Both the position numbers and the translations under genes were made by a program. DNA of 64,000 bases from Bacteroidetes bacterium RIFCSPLOWO2_12_FULL_35_15 (GTDB taxonomy: Bacteria > Bacteroidota > Bacteroidia > 2-12-FULL-35-15), in assembly GCA_001769385.1 (NCBI GenBank), contig MEPB01000037.1, positions 157,629 through 221,628 on the forward strand, in the 5' to 3' direction. A model generated the notes under the pieces. It did no database searches. It had not been told where the DNA came from and saw only the letters and a program-made list of their open reading frames with translations. Below, piece by piece: positions 52,228-61,778 of this stretch (the first letter of the stretch is position 1; every line of letters begins with the position of its first letter).

Positions 52228-53133
52228 TTAAACTGGATCAATGTTTTTAGTAGTATTCTTCCTTTTTTTCTCGATCCTGTAAACTAAAAATAAGCTTATC
52301 GAAACTGTAAAAATGCTTGTAAAAACATAGACCCATTCACCTTGTTCTATCCCGATCTTATCTGCATCAGATGAGATTTCTCCTCTGTTCATCAGCCATA
52401 AAAGAAAAACCTGGGTTCCATTATTTAAAAAATGTGCGATCATTCCGGGCCATAAAGATCCACTCCATAAAAATAAATATCCTAAATATGCTCCCATTAA
52501 CAGGCGTGGTATAAAACCGAAAAATTGCATGTGAAATGCGCTAAACAATGCTGCAGCAATCCAAATACCAATGTGTTTATTGCGAGTAGTTTCAATCAAT
52601 ACTTTTTGCAGTACTCCTCGAAAAAAAATTTCTTCACTTAATGCTGCCATAAAAGCGATCACAAATAAATTCAAAATTAATTTTCCTATGGAGGTACCTC
52701 GTGTAAAAACTTCGGTCATCTCAGCTGCTTTAGCTTCACTGTTTTTCATCCATGTTTCTATCCCACTAAGTGCCTCCGGTAATTGCATGTGTTGGTTCAA
52801 CTCTGCTAACCAATTTATCATGGGCATTGCCATTAGGATCCCAATTCCACTTAGTAATAAAGTTGATACCGCAGGTTTTGTAGTGATTCCGATATAATGA
52901 ATACGTTGTTTGGTCCAAAAAACAGAAAACAATAAAGAAGGAAGAATAAAAAAGATAATCACAAGCAATACTTGCATGATATATAGAAACGTGACCATTG
53001 TTTGATTATCAGGATTTATTTTCACTTCATTGCCGGAACCGGAAAGCACCGAAATCGATAATAAAAGAAAAAGCCATGCTAATATTACTGCCAGTTTGGT
53101 CTTTGAATGGCTTTCTTGTTCGATGTTTTGCAT
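52228..53133 (-). CDS. CPBP family intramembrane metalloprotease
   Basis: 301 aa from the ATG at 53133 (MQNIEQESHSKTK); the ATG at 53166 adds 11 residues (MCKITKNKRET) and is less likely. About eight membrane segments. Motif 1 is ALSEEIFFRGVLQ, motif 2 is ALFSAFHMQFFGF, and motif 3 is GMIAHFLNNGTQVF, giving the Glu-Glu, His and His/Asn metal site. It ends in a basic cytoplasmic tail (YRIEKKRKNTTKN). Function and substrate are unknown. It is divergent from dusB across a low-complexity TTAA-rich spacer. Confidence 0.85.
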   Translation of the reverse strand: MQNIEQESHSKTKLAVILAWLFLLLSISVLSGSGNEVKINPDNQTMVTFLYIMQVLLVIIFFILPSLLFSVFWTKQRIHYIGITTKPAVSTLLLSGIGILMAMPMINWLAELNQHMQLPEALSGIETWMKNSEAKAAEMTEVFTRGTSIGKLILNLFVIAFMAALSEEIFFRGVLQKVLIETTRNKHIGIWIAAALFSAFHMQFFGFIPRLLMGAYLGYLFLWSGSLWPGMIAHFLNNGTQVFLLWLMNRGEISSDADKIGIEQGEWVYVFTSIFTVSISLFLVYRIEKKRKNTTKNIDPV

Positions 53134-53285
53134 TGTTTCTCTTTTATTTTTGGTAATTTTACACAATATTAGTAAATAGTTAATTATGACAAAAGGTTAA
53201 ATGGGTTAAATAAGTTAAAAGGGAAAATTAGGTTTTGCCTTTATTAACTTAATTTACTTAATCCACTCAATTAACCAAACCACCA

Positions 53286-54278
53286 ATGACAAAAATAGGT
53301 AATATAGAATTAGGAGATTTTCCTTTATTGCTTGCTCCCATGGAAGATGTGAGTGATCCCCCGTTTCGTGCCGTATGTAAACAACATGGTGCCGATCTGA
53401 TGTACACCGAGTTTATTTCTTCCGAAGGATTGATTCGTGATGCTGCCAAGAGTGTGCAAAAATTGGATATTTTTGAATACGAACGTCCGATCGGTATTCA
53501 GTTATTCGGATCTGATATAAATTCGATGCGTGAAGCAGGCATCGTTGCAGATAATGCAAATCCCGATCTGATCGATATAAATTATGGTTGCCCGGTACGG
53601 CAAGTTGCTTGCAAAGGTGCAGGTGCCGCATTGTTACAGGATATTCCAAAAATGGTACAGATGACATCTGAGATCGTGAAAATAGCTCATCGACCGGTAA
53701 CAGTAAAAACACGTTTGGGTTGGGACGATAATACAAAAAATATTATTGAAGTGGCGGAGCGTCTTCAGGATATCGGAATTGCTGCACTTACGATTCATGG
53801 CCGAACACGTTCACAAATGTATAAAGGCGAAGCCGACTGGACATTGATAGGAGAACTGAAAAATAATTCACGCATCACCATTCCTATTTTTGGAAATGGT
53901 GATGTGGATTCGCCCCAAAAGGCAAAAGAAATGAAAGACCGTTATGGTGTTGATGGAATCATGATCGGCAGAGCAAGTATTGGTAATCCATGGATCTTTA
54001 ATGAGATCAAACATTTTTTGAAAACAGGTGAACACCTTGCTTTACCAACCATTTCTGATAGAGTAAAAGTTTGTAAGGAACATCTTGATTTTTCTATGAG
54101 ATGGAAAAGTAAACATGCAGGAATTGTAGAAATGCGCAGACATTATACCAATTATTTTAAAGGATTACCACACTTTAAAGAGTATCGATTGAAATTAGTG
54201 ACCACCTATTCCTATGATGAAATTATCAAGATCTTGAATGAAGTAGAAAGAAAATATTCAGAGATGATCCTGATCTAA
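53286..54278 (+). CDS. dusB: tRNA-dihydrouridine synthase (DusB type)
   Basis: FMN enzyme that reduces uridine to dihydrouridine in the tRNA D loop using NADPH. 330 aa, as usual. The TIM-barrel signatures are in order: LLLAPMEDVSDPPFR (N terminus), IGIQLFGSD, IDINYGCPVRQVACKGAGAAL (in part, with the catalytic Cys in ACKGAG), VTVKTRLGWDD, LTIHGRTRSQMYKG, and GIMIGRASIGNPWIF. The C-terminal helical domain follows (~245-330). It overlaps the end of the convergent TPR-phosphatase gene by 4 bp. Confidence 0.95.
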   Translation: MTKIGNIELGDFPLLLAPMEDVSDPPFRAVCKQHGADLMYTEFISSEGLIRDAAKSVQKLDIFEYERPIGIQLFGSDINSMREAGIVADNANPDLIDINYGCPVRQVACKGAGAALLQDIPKMVQMTSEIVKIAHRPVTVKTRLGWDDNTKNIIEVAERLQDIGIAALTIHGRTRSQMYKGEADWTLIGELKNNSRITIPIFGNGDVDSPQKAKEMKDRYGVDGIMIGRASIGNPWIFNEIKHFLKTGEHLALPTISDRVKVCKEHLDFSMRWKSKHAGIVEMRRHYTNYFKGLPHFKEYRLKLVTTYSYDEIIKILNEVERKYSEMILI

Positions 54279-56656
54279 ACTCTAACACCAATAACACACA
54301 CATCATCTATCTGTTCCATGTCACCTTGCCAGATTGCAAATGCTGTTTCAATTAAAAATTTTTGTTGAGCCAAGGGTTTATCTGCGATGGATAAAAATAA
54401 TTCCTGCATTTGTTTGTACTTAAACTTTTTGCCATTCGGTCCTCCAAACTGGTCAGCAAATCCATCTGAAAAAGTATAAATAGTATCACCGTCAGCTAAC
54501 TGAATTCTGAATTGTTTAAATGGTTTAAGTTCCCGTCCGTAAATACCCACAGGCTGACTATCACCTTTATATTCTTTTAAATTATAAGAAGTATCATTGT
54601 TAGACACAATGTATAAGGGCCGGTTAGCGGATGCAAATACTAATTCTTTTTTAGCTTTATCAATAACACAAATGATCATGTCCATTCCATCCTGATGCTC
54701 ACCGCTTATTCCTTTTTGCCGCAATGCAGTAATTACTTTTTTACGTAAACGACTTAAAATTAATGCCGGATCTATTAACTCGTGTTCATTTACTACTTCG
54801 TTTAATAAAGAAATGCCAAGCATACTCATAAAACCACCCGGCACACCATGTCCGGTGCAATCAGCTGTTGCATATATTATTTTATTATCTACCTCGCTTA
54901 TCCAATAAAAATCACCACTGATTATTGCTTTAGGTTTGAATAAAACAAATGCTTCCATAAAATAATTTGCAACTTCCTCTTCTCTTGGCATCAGGGCCGA
55001 TTGAATATTATTTGCATATTTTATACTATCTGTTATTTCCCTGCTTTTATGTTCAATAGTATGTTTTTGTAATTCAATTGTTTTATTGTTTTCTTTTAAT
55101 TCAAGATTGATGGAATGTAATAATTTATTTGCAAATTCAACTTCTTTCTTTGCTTTGTGTTTGATCCTGTTAGCACGTATGGCAACAACTAAAAATCCGA
55201 TTACAATAATTGAAAATAATAAGGATACATTTCTGATGGTTCGCTGTTTTTCATTTTCCTGTTCAGCGAGCGACAATTCTTTTTCTTGGACTATTTTTTG
55301 AAATTGTTCTTTTTTCGAAAAATCGAATTCTAATTCTTTGCGGGTAATTTCCTTGGTTTTTTCAATGTTATAAATACTGTCGCGTAATGCAATAAATGCT
55401 TTGTAGTGAAACAATGCTTCTGAATTATTATTCTTCTTCAGGTACAAATTACTTAATACTTCATGGGCATCTTTTATTAGAACTGCCAGCTGAAGTGTTT
55501 TAGCATTTTGTAATGATTTTTCTGCATTAGCAATTGCTTTATCAATGCTATTTATTTGTTGGTAATACATTGCATAAACAAGTTGTGTATTTGCAATACC
55601 TTCTTTATCATTGATGCTTTGTCTGATCGTAAAACTTGTATCCAAATTTGCAAAGGCGAGATCAAGCTGATCTAATTTTAGATAAACTCTGGCAATATTC
55701 TCATGAATTAATGCCGTACGATTTTTTAAATTTATTTTTTTACTTATATCCAATGCTTTAAAGTGATATTCCAATGCTTTTTTATGGTCACCTTTATTCT
55801 GATAAAGCTGCCCGATATTTGTATATCGTCCGGAAACGCATTGCAGATCATTGATTGCCGTACAAATTTCCAGACTTTTAAATTCTGATTGCAGTGCTTT
55901 ATCCAACTCTCCCATTCCGAAATAAATTTTATATAAGCAGAGATAGGAATTTGCCAATCCTCTTTTATCACCAATTCTTTCGCGTATAGTTATACTTTTC
56001 TGGATAAAACTAATTGCATTCGAATAGTTTCCAAAAAAAGAATTATCCAAACCAATAAATGCATAACAGGCAGCTTCACCTAATTCATCACCTATTTGTT
56101 TTTTTATAGCTAAACTTGAATCAAATTGAGCCAGACTTTCCTGTGTTTTCCCAACGTCAGAAAGTGCAGAACCGGAAAGGTAATAAGCAACACTTAATCC
56201 ATATTGATCATTATTTTCTTTTGCTTTCTTTTTTATAAAGGAATACAATTCAAATGCTTTAGGAAATTCATCAATTGTTGCTAATGCTTTTGCTTTAAGG
56301 TTTAAACTTTTTATAACATAACCGTTTGTGAAATCATTGTTTAAGATCTTAATGGCCGTGTCACACAATTCGATACATCTCTTGTAGTTGCTCTGATTAT
56401 ATAAAATGTTTGCTTCATAGATGCTTGCTGCAGCTAAAAGCGGGAGGTTGCTTTTATTCTGTTTTAACGAATAGATAATTTGTTTGGCTTCTTCGTATTT
56501 ACCAGCGATTGTATAATTGTTTATTTCTGTAAGTTGCCGGTTAATGGAAGGTTCTGGAAAGTAGTTGTCAATCAGGTATTTTTTTTCAGCATCAAGGGAA
56601 AATAAATTTAATGCGATAACAACAAAAAAGATTGAAATAGATATCCGCTTTATCAT
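54275..56656 (-). CDS. TPR-containing SpoIIE-type serine phosphatase sensor
   Basis: 793 aa. After a signal peptide (residues 1-20), about nine tetratricopeptide repeats span ~60-430 (GQLYQNKGDHKKALEYHFKAL, in part, is one). A membrane helix (~478-497, NVSLLFSIIVIGFLVVAIRA) and a coiled coil (~500-560) lead to a cytoplasmic PP2C/SpoIIE domain (~570-793). Its metal sites are FYWISEVDNKIIYATADCTGHG (in part), DGMDMIICVID and YTFSDGFADQFGG. The layout suggests a periplasmic ligand sensor that dephosphorylates an anti-sigma-antagonist-like partner; no such partner is nearby. The start overlaps the stop of the permease gene upstream by one base. Confidence 0.88.
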   Translation of the reverse strand: MIKRISISIFFVVIALNLFSLDAEKKYLIDNYFPEPSINRQLTEINNYTIAGKYEEAKQIIYSLKQNKSNLPLLAAASIYEANILYNQSNYKRCIELCDTAIKILNNDFTNGYVIKSLNLKAKALATIDEFPKAFELYSFIKKKAKENNDQYGLSVAYYLSGSALSDVGKTQESLAQFDSSLAIKKQIGDELGEAACYAFIGLDNSFFGNYSNAISFIQKSITIRERIGDKRGLANSYLCLYKIYFGMGELDKALQSEFKSLEICTAINDLQCVSGRYTNIGQLYQNKGDHKKALEYHFKALDISKKINLKNRTALIHENIARVYLKLDQLDLAFANLDTSFTIRQSINDKEGIANTQLVYAMYYQQINSIDKAIANAEKSLQNAKTLQLAVLIKDAHEVLSNLYLKKNNNSEALFHYKAFIALRDSIYNIEKTKEITRKELEFDFSKKEQFQKIVQEKELSLAEQENEKQRTIRNVSLLFSIIVIGFLVVAIRANRIKHKAKKEVEFANKLLHSINLELKENNKTIELQKHTIEHKSREITDSIKYANNIQSALMPREEEVANYFMEAFVLFKPKAIISGDFYWISEVDNKIIYATADCTGHGVPGGFMSMLGISLLNEVVNEHELIDPALILSRLRKKVITALRQKGISGEHQDGMDMIICVIDKAKKELVFASANRPLYIVSNNDTSYNLKEYKGDSQPVGIYGRELKPFKQFRIQLADGDTIYTFSDGFADQFGGPNGKKFKYKQMQELFLSIADKPLAQQKFLIETAFAIWQGDMEQIDDVCVIGVRV

Positions 56657-57858
56657 TACATCAAATGTTTTTTAGTAAATATCCGGACAGGATACCAGGC
56701 CGCAAAAAAACCAATGAGAAGCACAACGGCAAGTACTAAAATAAAATCACTCGCCAACATATGGATAGGATAGGCATCTACAAGCCAACCTTCGGATAAT
56801 GGAACTAACGAAAATTTTAATTGCAACCAACAAATTAAAGCTCCGAGAACAATTCCACTTGTCGCTCCAATGATCATAATAAGCATTCCTTCTAATAAAA
56901 ATATTTTTCGGATCAATTGGATATCGGCACCCATGTCATGCAAAATGGTAATGTCTTTCTTCTTCTCAATGATCAACATTGTTAATGAACCGACTACATT
57001 GAAAGTGCCTATTATCAGTATAAATACAAGAATGAGGAATGTCCAGAGTTTTTCTGTTTTTAATGTCTTGTAAAGCAATTCATTTTGTTGTTCCCGGTTT
57101 TTTACATGATAATTATTTCCTAAAAGAGAACTAATTTGTTGCTGAATGCTCTCTTTATCAAATCCCGGTTTTATACCTACTTCAATGGATGTAACTTCGG
57201 TTGTGTAGTCGAATAATTCACGAGCTTTGGCAATGCCCATAAATACATATTTTGAATCCAGTTCATCGTTAATTGAAAAAGTGCCCGAGGGATATACTTT
57301 TAACTCATTCAATCCATCTTCCGGATTTATAGAAATGATATTCCCGCGTTTAGGGGCATAAGCAGAAATAGGGAAAAATAAGTTATTTGATCCTGTTTGT
57401 AAGATGTAACCAATGCCTCTTCCAATCACAACATTGTTTTTTTCAAGGTTAAAATCTCCTTCGGTCAAAAGGGAATCAAAACCATTCATTTTTTTATAAT
57501 CGTTGTTAACTCCCTTTATTGTTGCAAGACATTGCTTATTCTCATATTTTAATAATGCGTTTCCTTCAATAATTTCAGAATAATAAGCAAGTCCATCCAT
57601 TTTTTTTAATGATTGGATTTCAGTTGAATTAGGATCAAACGTTTTGCCTTGTTTTATGGTAATTGAAATGTCGGAGTCAAAAGAATTGTAAAGTGATTGT
57701 ACTAGTGCTGATAATCCATTGAATGCAGAGAGGACAACAATAAGTGCCATTGTTACAATACAAACGCTACCCACAGAAATGCCGGAAATGATATTGATGG
57801 CATTGTGTGATTTTTTTGAGAGCAGGTATCTTTTTGCTATGAAAAATGGTAAGTTCAA
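56656..57858 (-). CDS. LolC/LolE-like ABC transporter permease (FtsX family)
   Basis: 400 aa. One N-terminal membrane helix (~22-48, ISGISVGSVCIVTMALIVVLSA, in part) is followed by a large periplasmic MacB-PCD-like domain (~50-270). Three C-terminal helices follow at ~275, ~320 and ~375 (FLILVFILIIGTFNVVGSL; GATSGIVLGALICWL). This is the LolCE topology, used to release lipoproteins from the inner membrane with the ATPase LolD, which is not in the window. The N-terminal FFIAKRYLLSKKSHNAINIIS segment is typical of Bacteroidota members. It is coupled to the TPR-phosphatase gene (stop/start overlap). Confidence 0.85.
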   Translation of the reverse strand: MNLPFFIAKRYLLSKKSHNAINIISGISVGSVCIVTMALIVVLSAFNGLSALVQSLYNSFDSDISITIKQGKTFDPNSTEIQSLKKMDGLAYYSEIIEGNALLKYENKQCLATIKGVNNDYKKMNGFDSLLTEGDFNLEKNNVVIGRGIGYILQTGSNNLFFPISAYAPKRGNIISINPEDGLNELKVYPSGTFSINDELDSKYVFMGIAKARELFDYTTEVTSIEVGIKPGFDKESIQQQISSLLGNNYHVKNREQQNELLYKTLKTEKLWTFLILVFILIIGTFNVVGSLTMLIIEKKKDITILHDMGADIQLIRKIFLLEGMLIMIIGATSGIVLGALICWLQLKFSLVPLSEGWLVDAYPIHMLASDFILVLAVVLLIGFFAAWYPVRIFTKKHLM

Positions 57859-57864
57859 TTTGTC

Positions 57865-57944
57865 TGCGAATTACTTTATCTACGAATTACTTTATCTACG
57901 AATTACTTTATCTACGAATTACTTTATCTACGAATTACGAATTT
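57865..57944. repeat. 16-bp tandem repeat TACGAATTACTTTATC
   Basis: Four full copies (57865-57928, the first with CTG for CTA at its start) and a degenerate fifth running into ACGAATTACGAATTTTTACG. It lies in the 287-bp gap between the permease gene and rbfA, directly at the permease start. TACGAAT is the complement of the ATTCGTA heptamers seen at 20440 and 58129. Confidence 0.85.
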
Positions 57945-58145
57945 TTACGAATATACGAATTACGAATCATTGTGATTAACTACGAATTGGGGATTTTTAT
58001 GAAAAAACGAATAAGAAAAGAGTCAATATTATTTTTTAGGATAAAAAGAAATGCAATTAATCAAATAACAATCCATAGAAACACAAAATATGATTTATAG
58101 AAATATGTATTTTCGTATATGCGTAATGATTCGTATTCGTAGAGT

Positions 58146-58484
58146 TTACTTTTTCAACAATTCATCGATCCGCATAGCATAATCCAACGAATCATCCAGA
58201 AAAAATACAAGATTAGGAATGATACGGACCTGCTTTTTTATACGGTCAGATAATTTAGTGCGAATTTCTTTTGTATGCACCTGAATTGATTTTAATAAAA
58301 TTTTTGTATCGGGTACATTAAATAAGCTGACATATACTTTTGCAATACCCAGATCGGGACTCACTCGAACTTGTGTGACTGTGATCAATGCACTGCCAAA
58401 CAAAAGTTTTGTTTCGCGTTGAAAAATTTCACCTAATTCCTTTTGTACTAAACGTGATACTTTTAATTGTCGTGTCGAATCCAT
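58146..58484 (-). CDS. rbfA: 30S ribosome-binding factor
   Basis: 112 aa, a single KH-like domain protein that helps 16S rRNA 5' processing and late 30S assembly, especially in the cold. The family pattern is visible: RLVQKELGEIFQRE at the N terminus, LITVTQVRVSPDLGIAKVYVS (in part), and a C-terminal LVFFLDDSLDYAMRIDELL. It is monocistronic, ends in ATTCGTA repeats on its downstream side, and is divergent from the ABC exporter. Confidence 0.92.
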   Translation of the reverse strand: MDSTRQLKVSRLVQKELGEIFQRETKLLFGSALITVTQVRVSPDLGIAKVYVSLFNVPDTKILLKSIQVHTKEIRTKLSDRIKKQVRIIPNLVFFLDDSLDYAMRIDELLKK

Positions 58485-58570
58485 TGTAAAATTTATTATA
58501 AGTTCAAAATTAACAAATTAAGCGCTACAAACATTATATTTGCACATTATTCGATAATCATAAGAATCAA

Positions 58571-60415
58571 ATGAAAAAGTTTTTTGGTGTTCTGCATTAT
58601 GTAAAAGGCTACTGGCGTTTCGCAATCTGGAATATTATTTTTAATATTTTGTCCGTACTGTTTTCATTGTTTTCTTTTGCAATGCTGATACCGTTTTTAA
58701 AGATTTTATTTTCCGATAATCCTGCTGAATTAGAGGGAATAGTCAGGAGCGGTGAGCCGGTATTTGGTTTTTCTACCGATAAAATTGTTGCAACAATAAA
58801 CTATTTTCTGGCAAAAGGAGCAGTTGATTATGGAAAAATAAACGTTCTTTTTTGGATCTGTATTTTTGTTATTGTTACTATATTTCTGAAGAATTTATTT
58901 CGATACTTTGCCATGTTTTTTTTAGCGCCTATCCGCAATGGAGTGATAAGAGATCTGCGCAATAAATTATTTGACAAGACATTGAATTTACCCTTATCTT
59001 ATTATTCCGAAGAGCGTAAAGGAGATATCATGAGCCGAATGACTGCTGATGTTCAGGAGATTGAATGGAGCATCATGCAGTCCCTGGAAATGATCTTTCG
59101 TGAACCGCTTACTATTGCTATCTATATGATATTGATGCTTGTGGTAAGCGCAAAACTTACGATAATAGCCCTTGTTTTATTGCCTGTAACTGCTTTACTT
59201 ATTGGAAGTATCGGAAAGAGTTTGAAACGTTCAGCGTCTTCAGGAAAAGCAAAAATGGGGATACTGCTTTCCATGATGGAGGAAACACTTGGAGGATTAA
59301 GGATCATCAAGGGGTTTAATGCCGAAAAAAATGTTTCCGGAAAATTTCAAAAGGAAAATCAACTCTATACGAATATCTCCATTAAGATGTATCGAAAGGT
59401 GGATCTGGCTTCGCCTTTGAGTGAATTTTTAGGTGTATCCGTATTGGTTGTCATTCTTTTTTTAGGCGGTGAAATGGTGCTTTCTAATAAATCGATGGAT
59501 GGAGCTCTTTTGATTTTTTATTTAGTAATGTTCTATCAATTGTTAACTCCTGCTAAATCATTTACCACAGCCTATTACAGCGTTCAGAAAGGATTGGCAT
59601 CATCCGAACGGATTGATAGCATTTTAAATGCGGAAATAAAAATTCAGGATGCTTCAGATCCTAAATCAATATCTAAATTTGAAAAGGAAATTGAATACCG
59701 GAATGTTTCTTTCGCGTACCGTGAAGCCGAATTGGGATGGGTCTTAAAAAATATAAATCTGAAAATTGAAAAAGGAAAAACCATTGCTTTGGTCGGACAA
59801 TCAGGCTCAGGGAAAACTACATTGGCAGACATGTTGCCACGATTTTATGATCCAACAGAAGGCGAAATTTTAATAGATGGCACTGTTATCAAAGATGCAA
59901 AAATCAAAGATGTACGTTCATTGATGGGAATTGTAACACAAGAATCTATTTTATTTAATGATACTGTTTACAATAATATTGCATTCGGAATTGAAAATGT
60001 AACCGAACAACAAGTGATTGAAGCTGCAAAAATTGCAAATGCACATGAGTTTATTTCGCAAATGCCGGAAGCATATCAAACGAATATAGGAGACAGAGGA
60101 AGCAAACTTTCGGGTGGGCAACGACAACGCATTAGTATTGCACGTGCTGTATTAAAAAATCCTCCTGTTTTAATTTTAGATGAAGCTACCTCAGCATTAG
60201 ATACTGAAAGTGAACGCCTGGTTCAGGATGCCTTAAATAAATTAATGAAGAACCGTACATCACTTGTAATTGCTCATCGCTTGTCAACCATTCAACATGC
60301 CGATGAAATTATTGTAATGCAAAAAGGGGAGATCATCGAACGTGGAACTCACACTACGCTTCTTGCCCAAAATGGTACGTATCGTAAATTAAATGATATG
60401 CAATCGTTCGTTTAA
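58571..60415 (+). CDS. MsbA-like ABC exporter (ATPase-permease fusion)
   Basis: 614 aa half-transporter. Six membrane helices in residues ~20-335 are followed by the nucleotide-binding domain (~365-610). That domain has Walker A GQSGSGKTT, Q-loop VTQESILFND, signature LSGGQRQRISIARA, Walker B VLILDEATSALD and the H-loop in IAHRLSTIQHADEI. Similarity to MsbA suggests flipping of lipid A or another lipid across the inner membrane as a homodimer. No lipid A genes adjoin it, so the substrate remains inferred. The long first periplasmic loop (residues ~50-85, DNPAELEGIVRSGEPVFG) is common in Bacteroidota members. Confidence 0.9.
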   Translation: MKKFFGVLHYVKGYWRFAIWNIIFNILSVLFSLFSFAMLIPFLKILFSDNPAELEGIVRSGEPVFGFSTDKIVATINYFLAKGAVDYGKINVLFWICIFVIVTIFLKNLFRYFAMFFLAPIRNGVIRDLRNKLFDKTLNLPLSYYSEERKGDIMSRMTADVQEIEWSIMQSLEMIFREPLTIAIYMILMLVVSAKLTIIALVLLPVTALLIGSIGKSLKRSASSGKAKMGILLSMMEETLGGLRIIKGFNAEKNVSGKFQKENQLYTNISIKMYRKVDLASPLSEFLGVSVLVVILFLGGEMVLSNKSMDGALLIFYLVMFYQLLTPAKSFTTAYYSVQKGLASSERIDSILNAEIKIQDASDPKSISKFEKEIEYRNVSFAYREAELGWVLKNINLKIEKGKTIALVGQSGSGKTTLADMLPRFYDPTEGEILIDGTVIKDAKIKDVRSLMGIVTQESILFNDTVYNNIAFGIENVTEQQVIEAAKIANAHEFISQMPEAYQTNIGDRGSKLSGGQRQRISIARAVLKNPPVLILDEATSALDTESERLVQDALNKLMKNRTSLVIAHRLSTIQHADEIIVMQKGEIIERGTHTTLLAQNGTYRKLNDMQSFV

Positions 60416-60580
60416 ATTAAGCAATAAAGGAAGGGGCATACGAACTGATTCAGAATTCTTGCTTCGCAATGTATAAATTAACATAAATCTAATTTACCGA
60501 AATCTATTAGGATTTTTATTTCTTCATCTATTTCTATATATTTGTTTATAAATCAAATCTTTAACAAAAATATAGTGCAC

Positions 60581-61660
60581 ATGAAAAAACCTTTACTAGC
60601 AATACCCCTTTTTTGTTTCGGAATTTTGAGTGCGTCAGCTCAAATAACCATTACTACAGCTGATGTTGCTACAGCATCAAAAATTATTTATCAGGAAACT
60701 GATACATTACCGGCTGTATCTGTCGGAACAGCTTTAGCGACCAGCCAGACATGGAATATGTCAGCATTGAAGCCCGGAACAAAAGACACCCTTTCTTTTT
60801 TAAATGCTAATTGGGTTCCAAATGCAACATTTCCTACCGCAAATCTTGTTATGAAACAAGGTTACCAAAACAATTATTCTTATTTGACCAATTCAAGTAC
60901 GGGTTTATTTATCGTTGGTAATACAGCAAATGTTGATTTTGGTTCGGGAACACCTGCACCGGTGGTACAAATTAATTCACCTGCTGAGGAGTTGATGATT
61001 TTTCCCGCAACGTATAACTCCAGCTTTACAAATAATTATATTCAAACAACACCTCCTTTTTATATTAACACAAATTTTGGGGGGTATCAGGTTGATTCTG
61101 CCAGAGGGAAGTCTGAAGTGCAAAAGACTCTTATTGTTGATGCCTGGGGTTCGTTAACCACTCCATTAGGAACCTTTAATGTGATCAGAAGTAAAGAAAT
61201 AAAAGTGACCCATGACACTTTAGATGGTTTAATTCAATTGTTTGGAACATGGTATGATGGTGCGGTTAAATCAGCTGACTCAACAGTAACTTATACCTGG
61301 TGGGCAAATGGAGTTGGTTTTCCACTTGTAACAGCTACTATGGATTCAACAGGTGCAGTAAAATCTGTACAATGGTTAGTTGTATTGCCTGCTACAGGTA
61401 TAAATGAAGTTCTTTCTTCTGCCAATGTAAATGTATTTCCAAATCCTGCTGAAAACCAATTGAATATTACTATTGAGGGTTCAAAAACAGAATCAGTTCA
61501 ACTATTTGATGTTACCGGCAGATTGATAAATACATATGCTGTTGAAAATAATAATGTTTTGATAAATACTACTGCTTTTGCAAATGGAATTTATAGCTAT
61601 TCCATTATCGGAAAAGAAAACGTAATACTTAACCGAGGGAAATTTACTATTGCTAAATAA
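60581..61660 (+). CDS. Secreted protein with T9SS type A sorting domain
   Basis: 359 aa from the ATG at 60581, which begins the signal peptide (MKKPLLAIPLFCFGILSASA); the frame opens at 60542 but the extra 13 residues precede any signal. The mature part (~22-280) is beta-rich with no family I recognise (TWNMSALKPGTKDTLSFLN; YTWWANGVGFPLVTATMDS). The type A sorting domain is NVNVFPNPAENQLNITIEG through GIYSYSIIGKENVILNRGKF. It is followed by a terminator and then a second protein of the same design. Confidence 0.8.
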   Translation: MKKPLLAIPLFCFGILSASAQITITTADVATASKIIYQETDTLPAVSVGTALATSQTWNMSALKPGTKDTLSFLNANWVPNATFPTANLVMKQGYQNNYSYLTNSSTGLFIVGNTANVDFGSGTPAPVVQINSPAEELMIFPATYNSSFTNNYIQTTPPFYINTNFGGYQVDSARGKSEVQKTLIVDAWGSLTTPLGTFNVIRSKEIKVTHDTLDGLIQLFGTWYDGAVKSADSTVTYTWWANGVGFPLVTATMDSTGAVKSVQWLVVLPATGINEVLSSANVNVFPNPAENQLNITIEGSKTESVQLFDVTGRLINTYAVENNNVLINTTAFANGIYSYSIIGKENVILNRGKFTIAK

Positions 61661-61679
61661 TTTTAATTTTCATTTATTC

Positions 61680-61714
61680 AAAACGCTTTATAAATAGAAT
61701 TTAGAAAGCGTTTT
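61680..61714 (+). terminator. hairpin terminator between the two T9SS genes
   Basis: AAAACGCTTT (61680-61689) pairs with AAAGCGTTTT (61705-61714), followed by a T-rich run. Confidence 0.8.
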
Positions 61715-61778
61715 GTTTTTAGTATTATTGATAATAAAAATTTAATATTACATTCCTGTTCACATAAAATTTAGAATA

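Noticed and set aside
53190..53285. Inverted repeat GGTTAAATGGGTTAAAT ... AATTAACC between the CPBP gene and dusB
   Set aside because: Low-complexity TTAA-rich DNA with many mismatches; no stable hairpin or repeat family can be argued.
53413..53440. A further copy of the 20-bp TCCGAAGGA unit in dusB
   Set aside because: Only nine bases match and they are normal coding sequence (SSEG); the second hairpin is absent.
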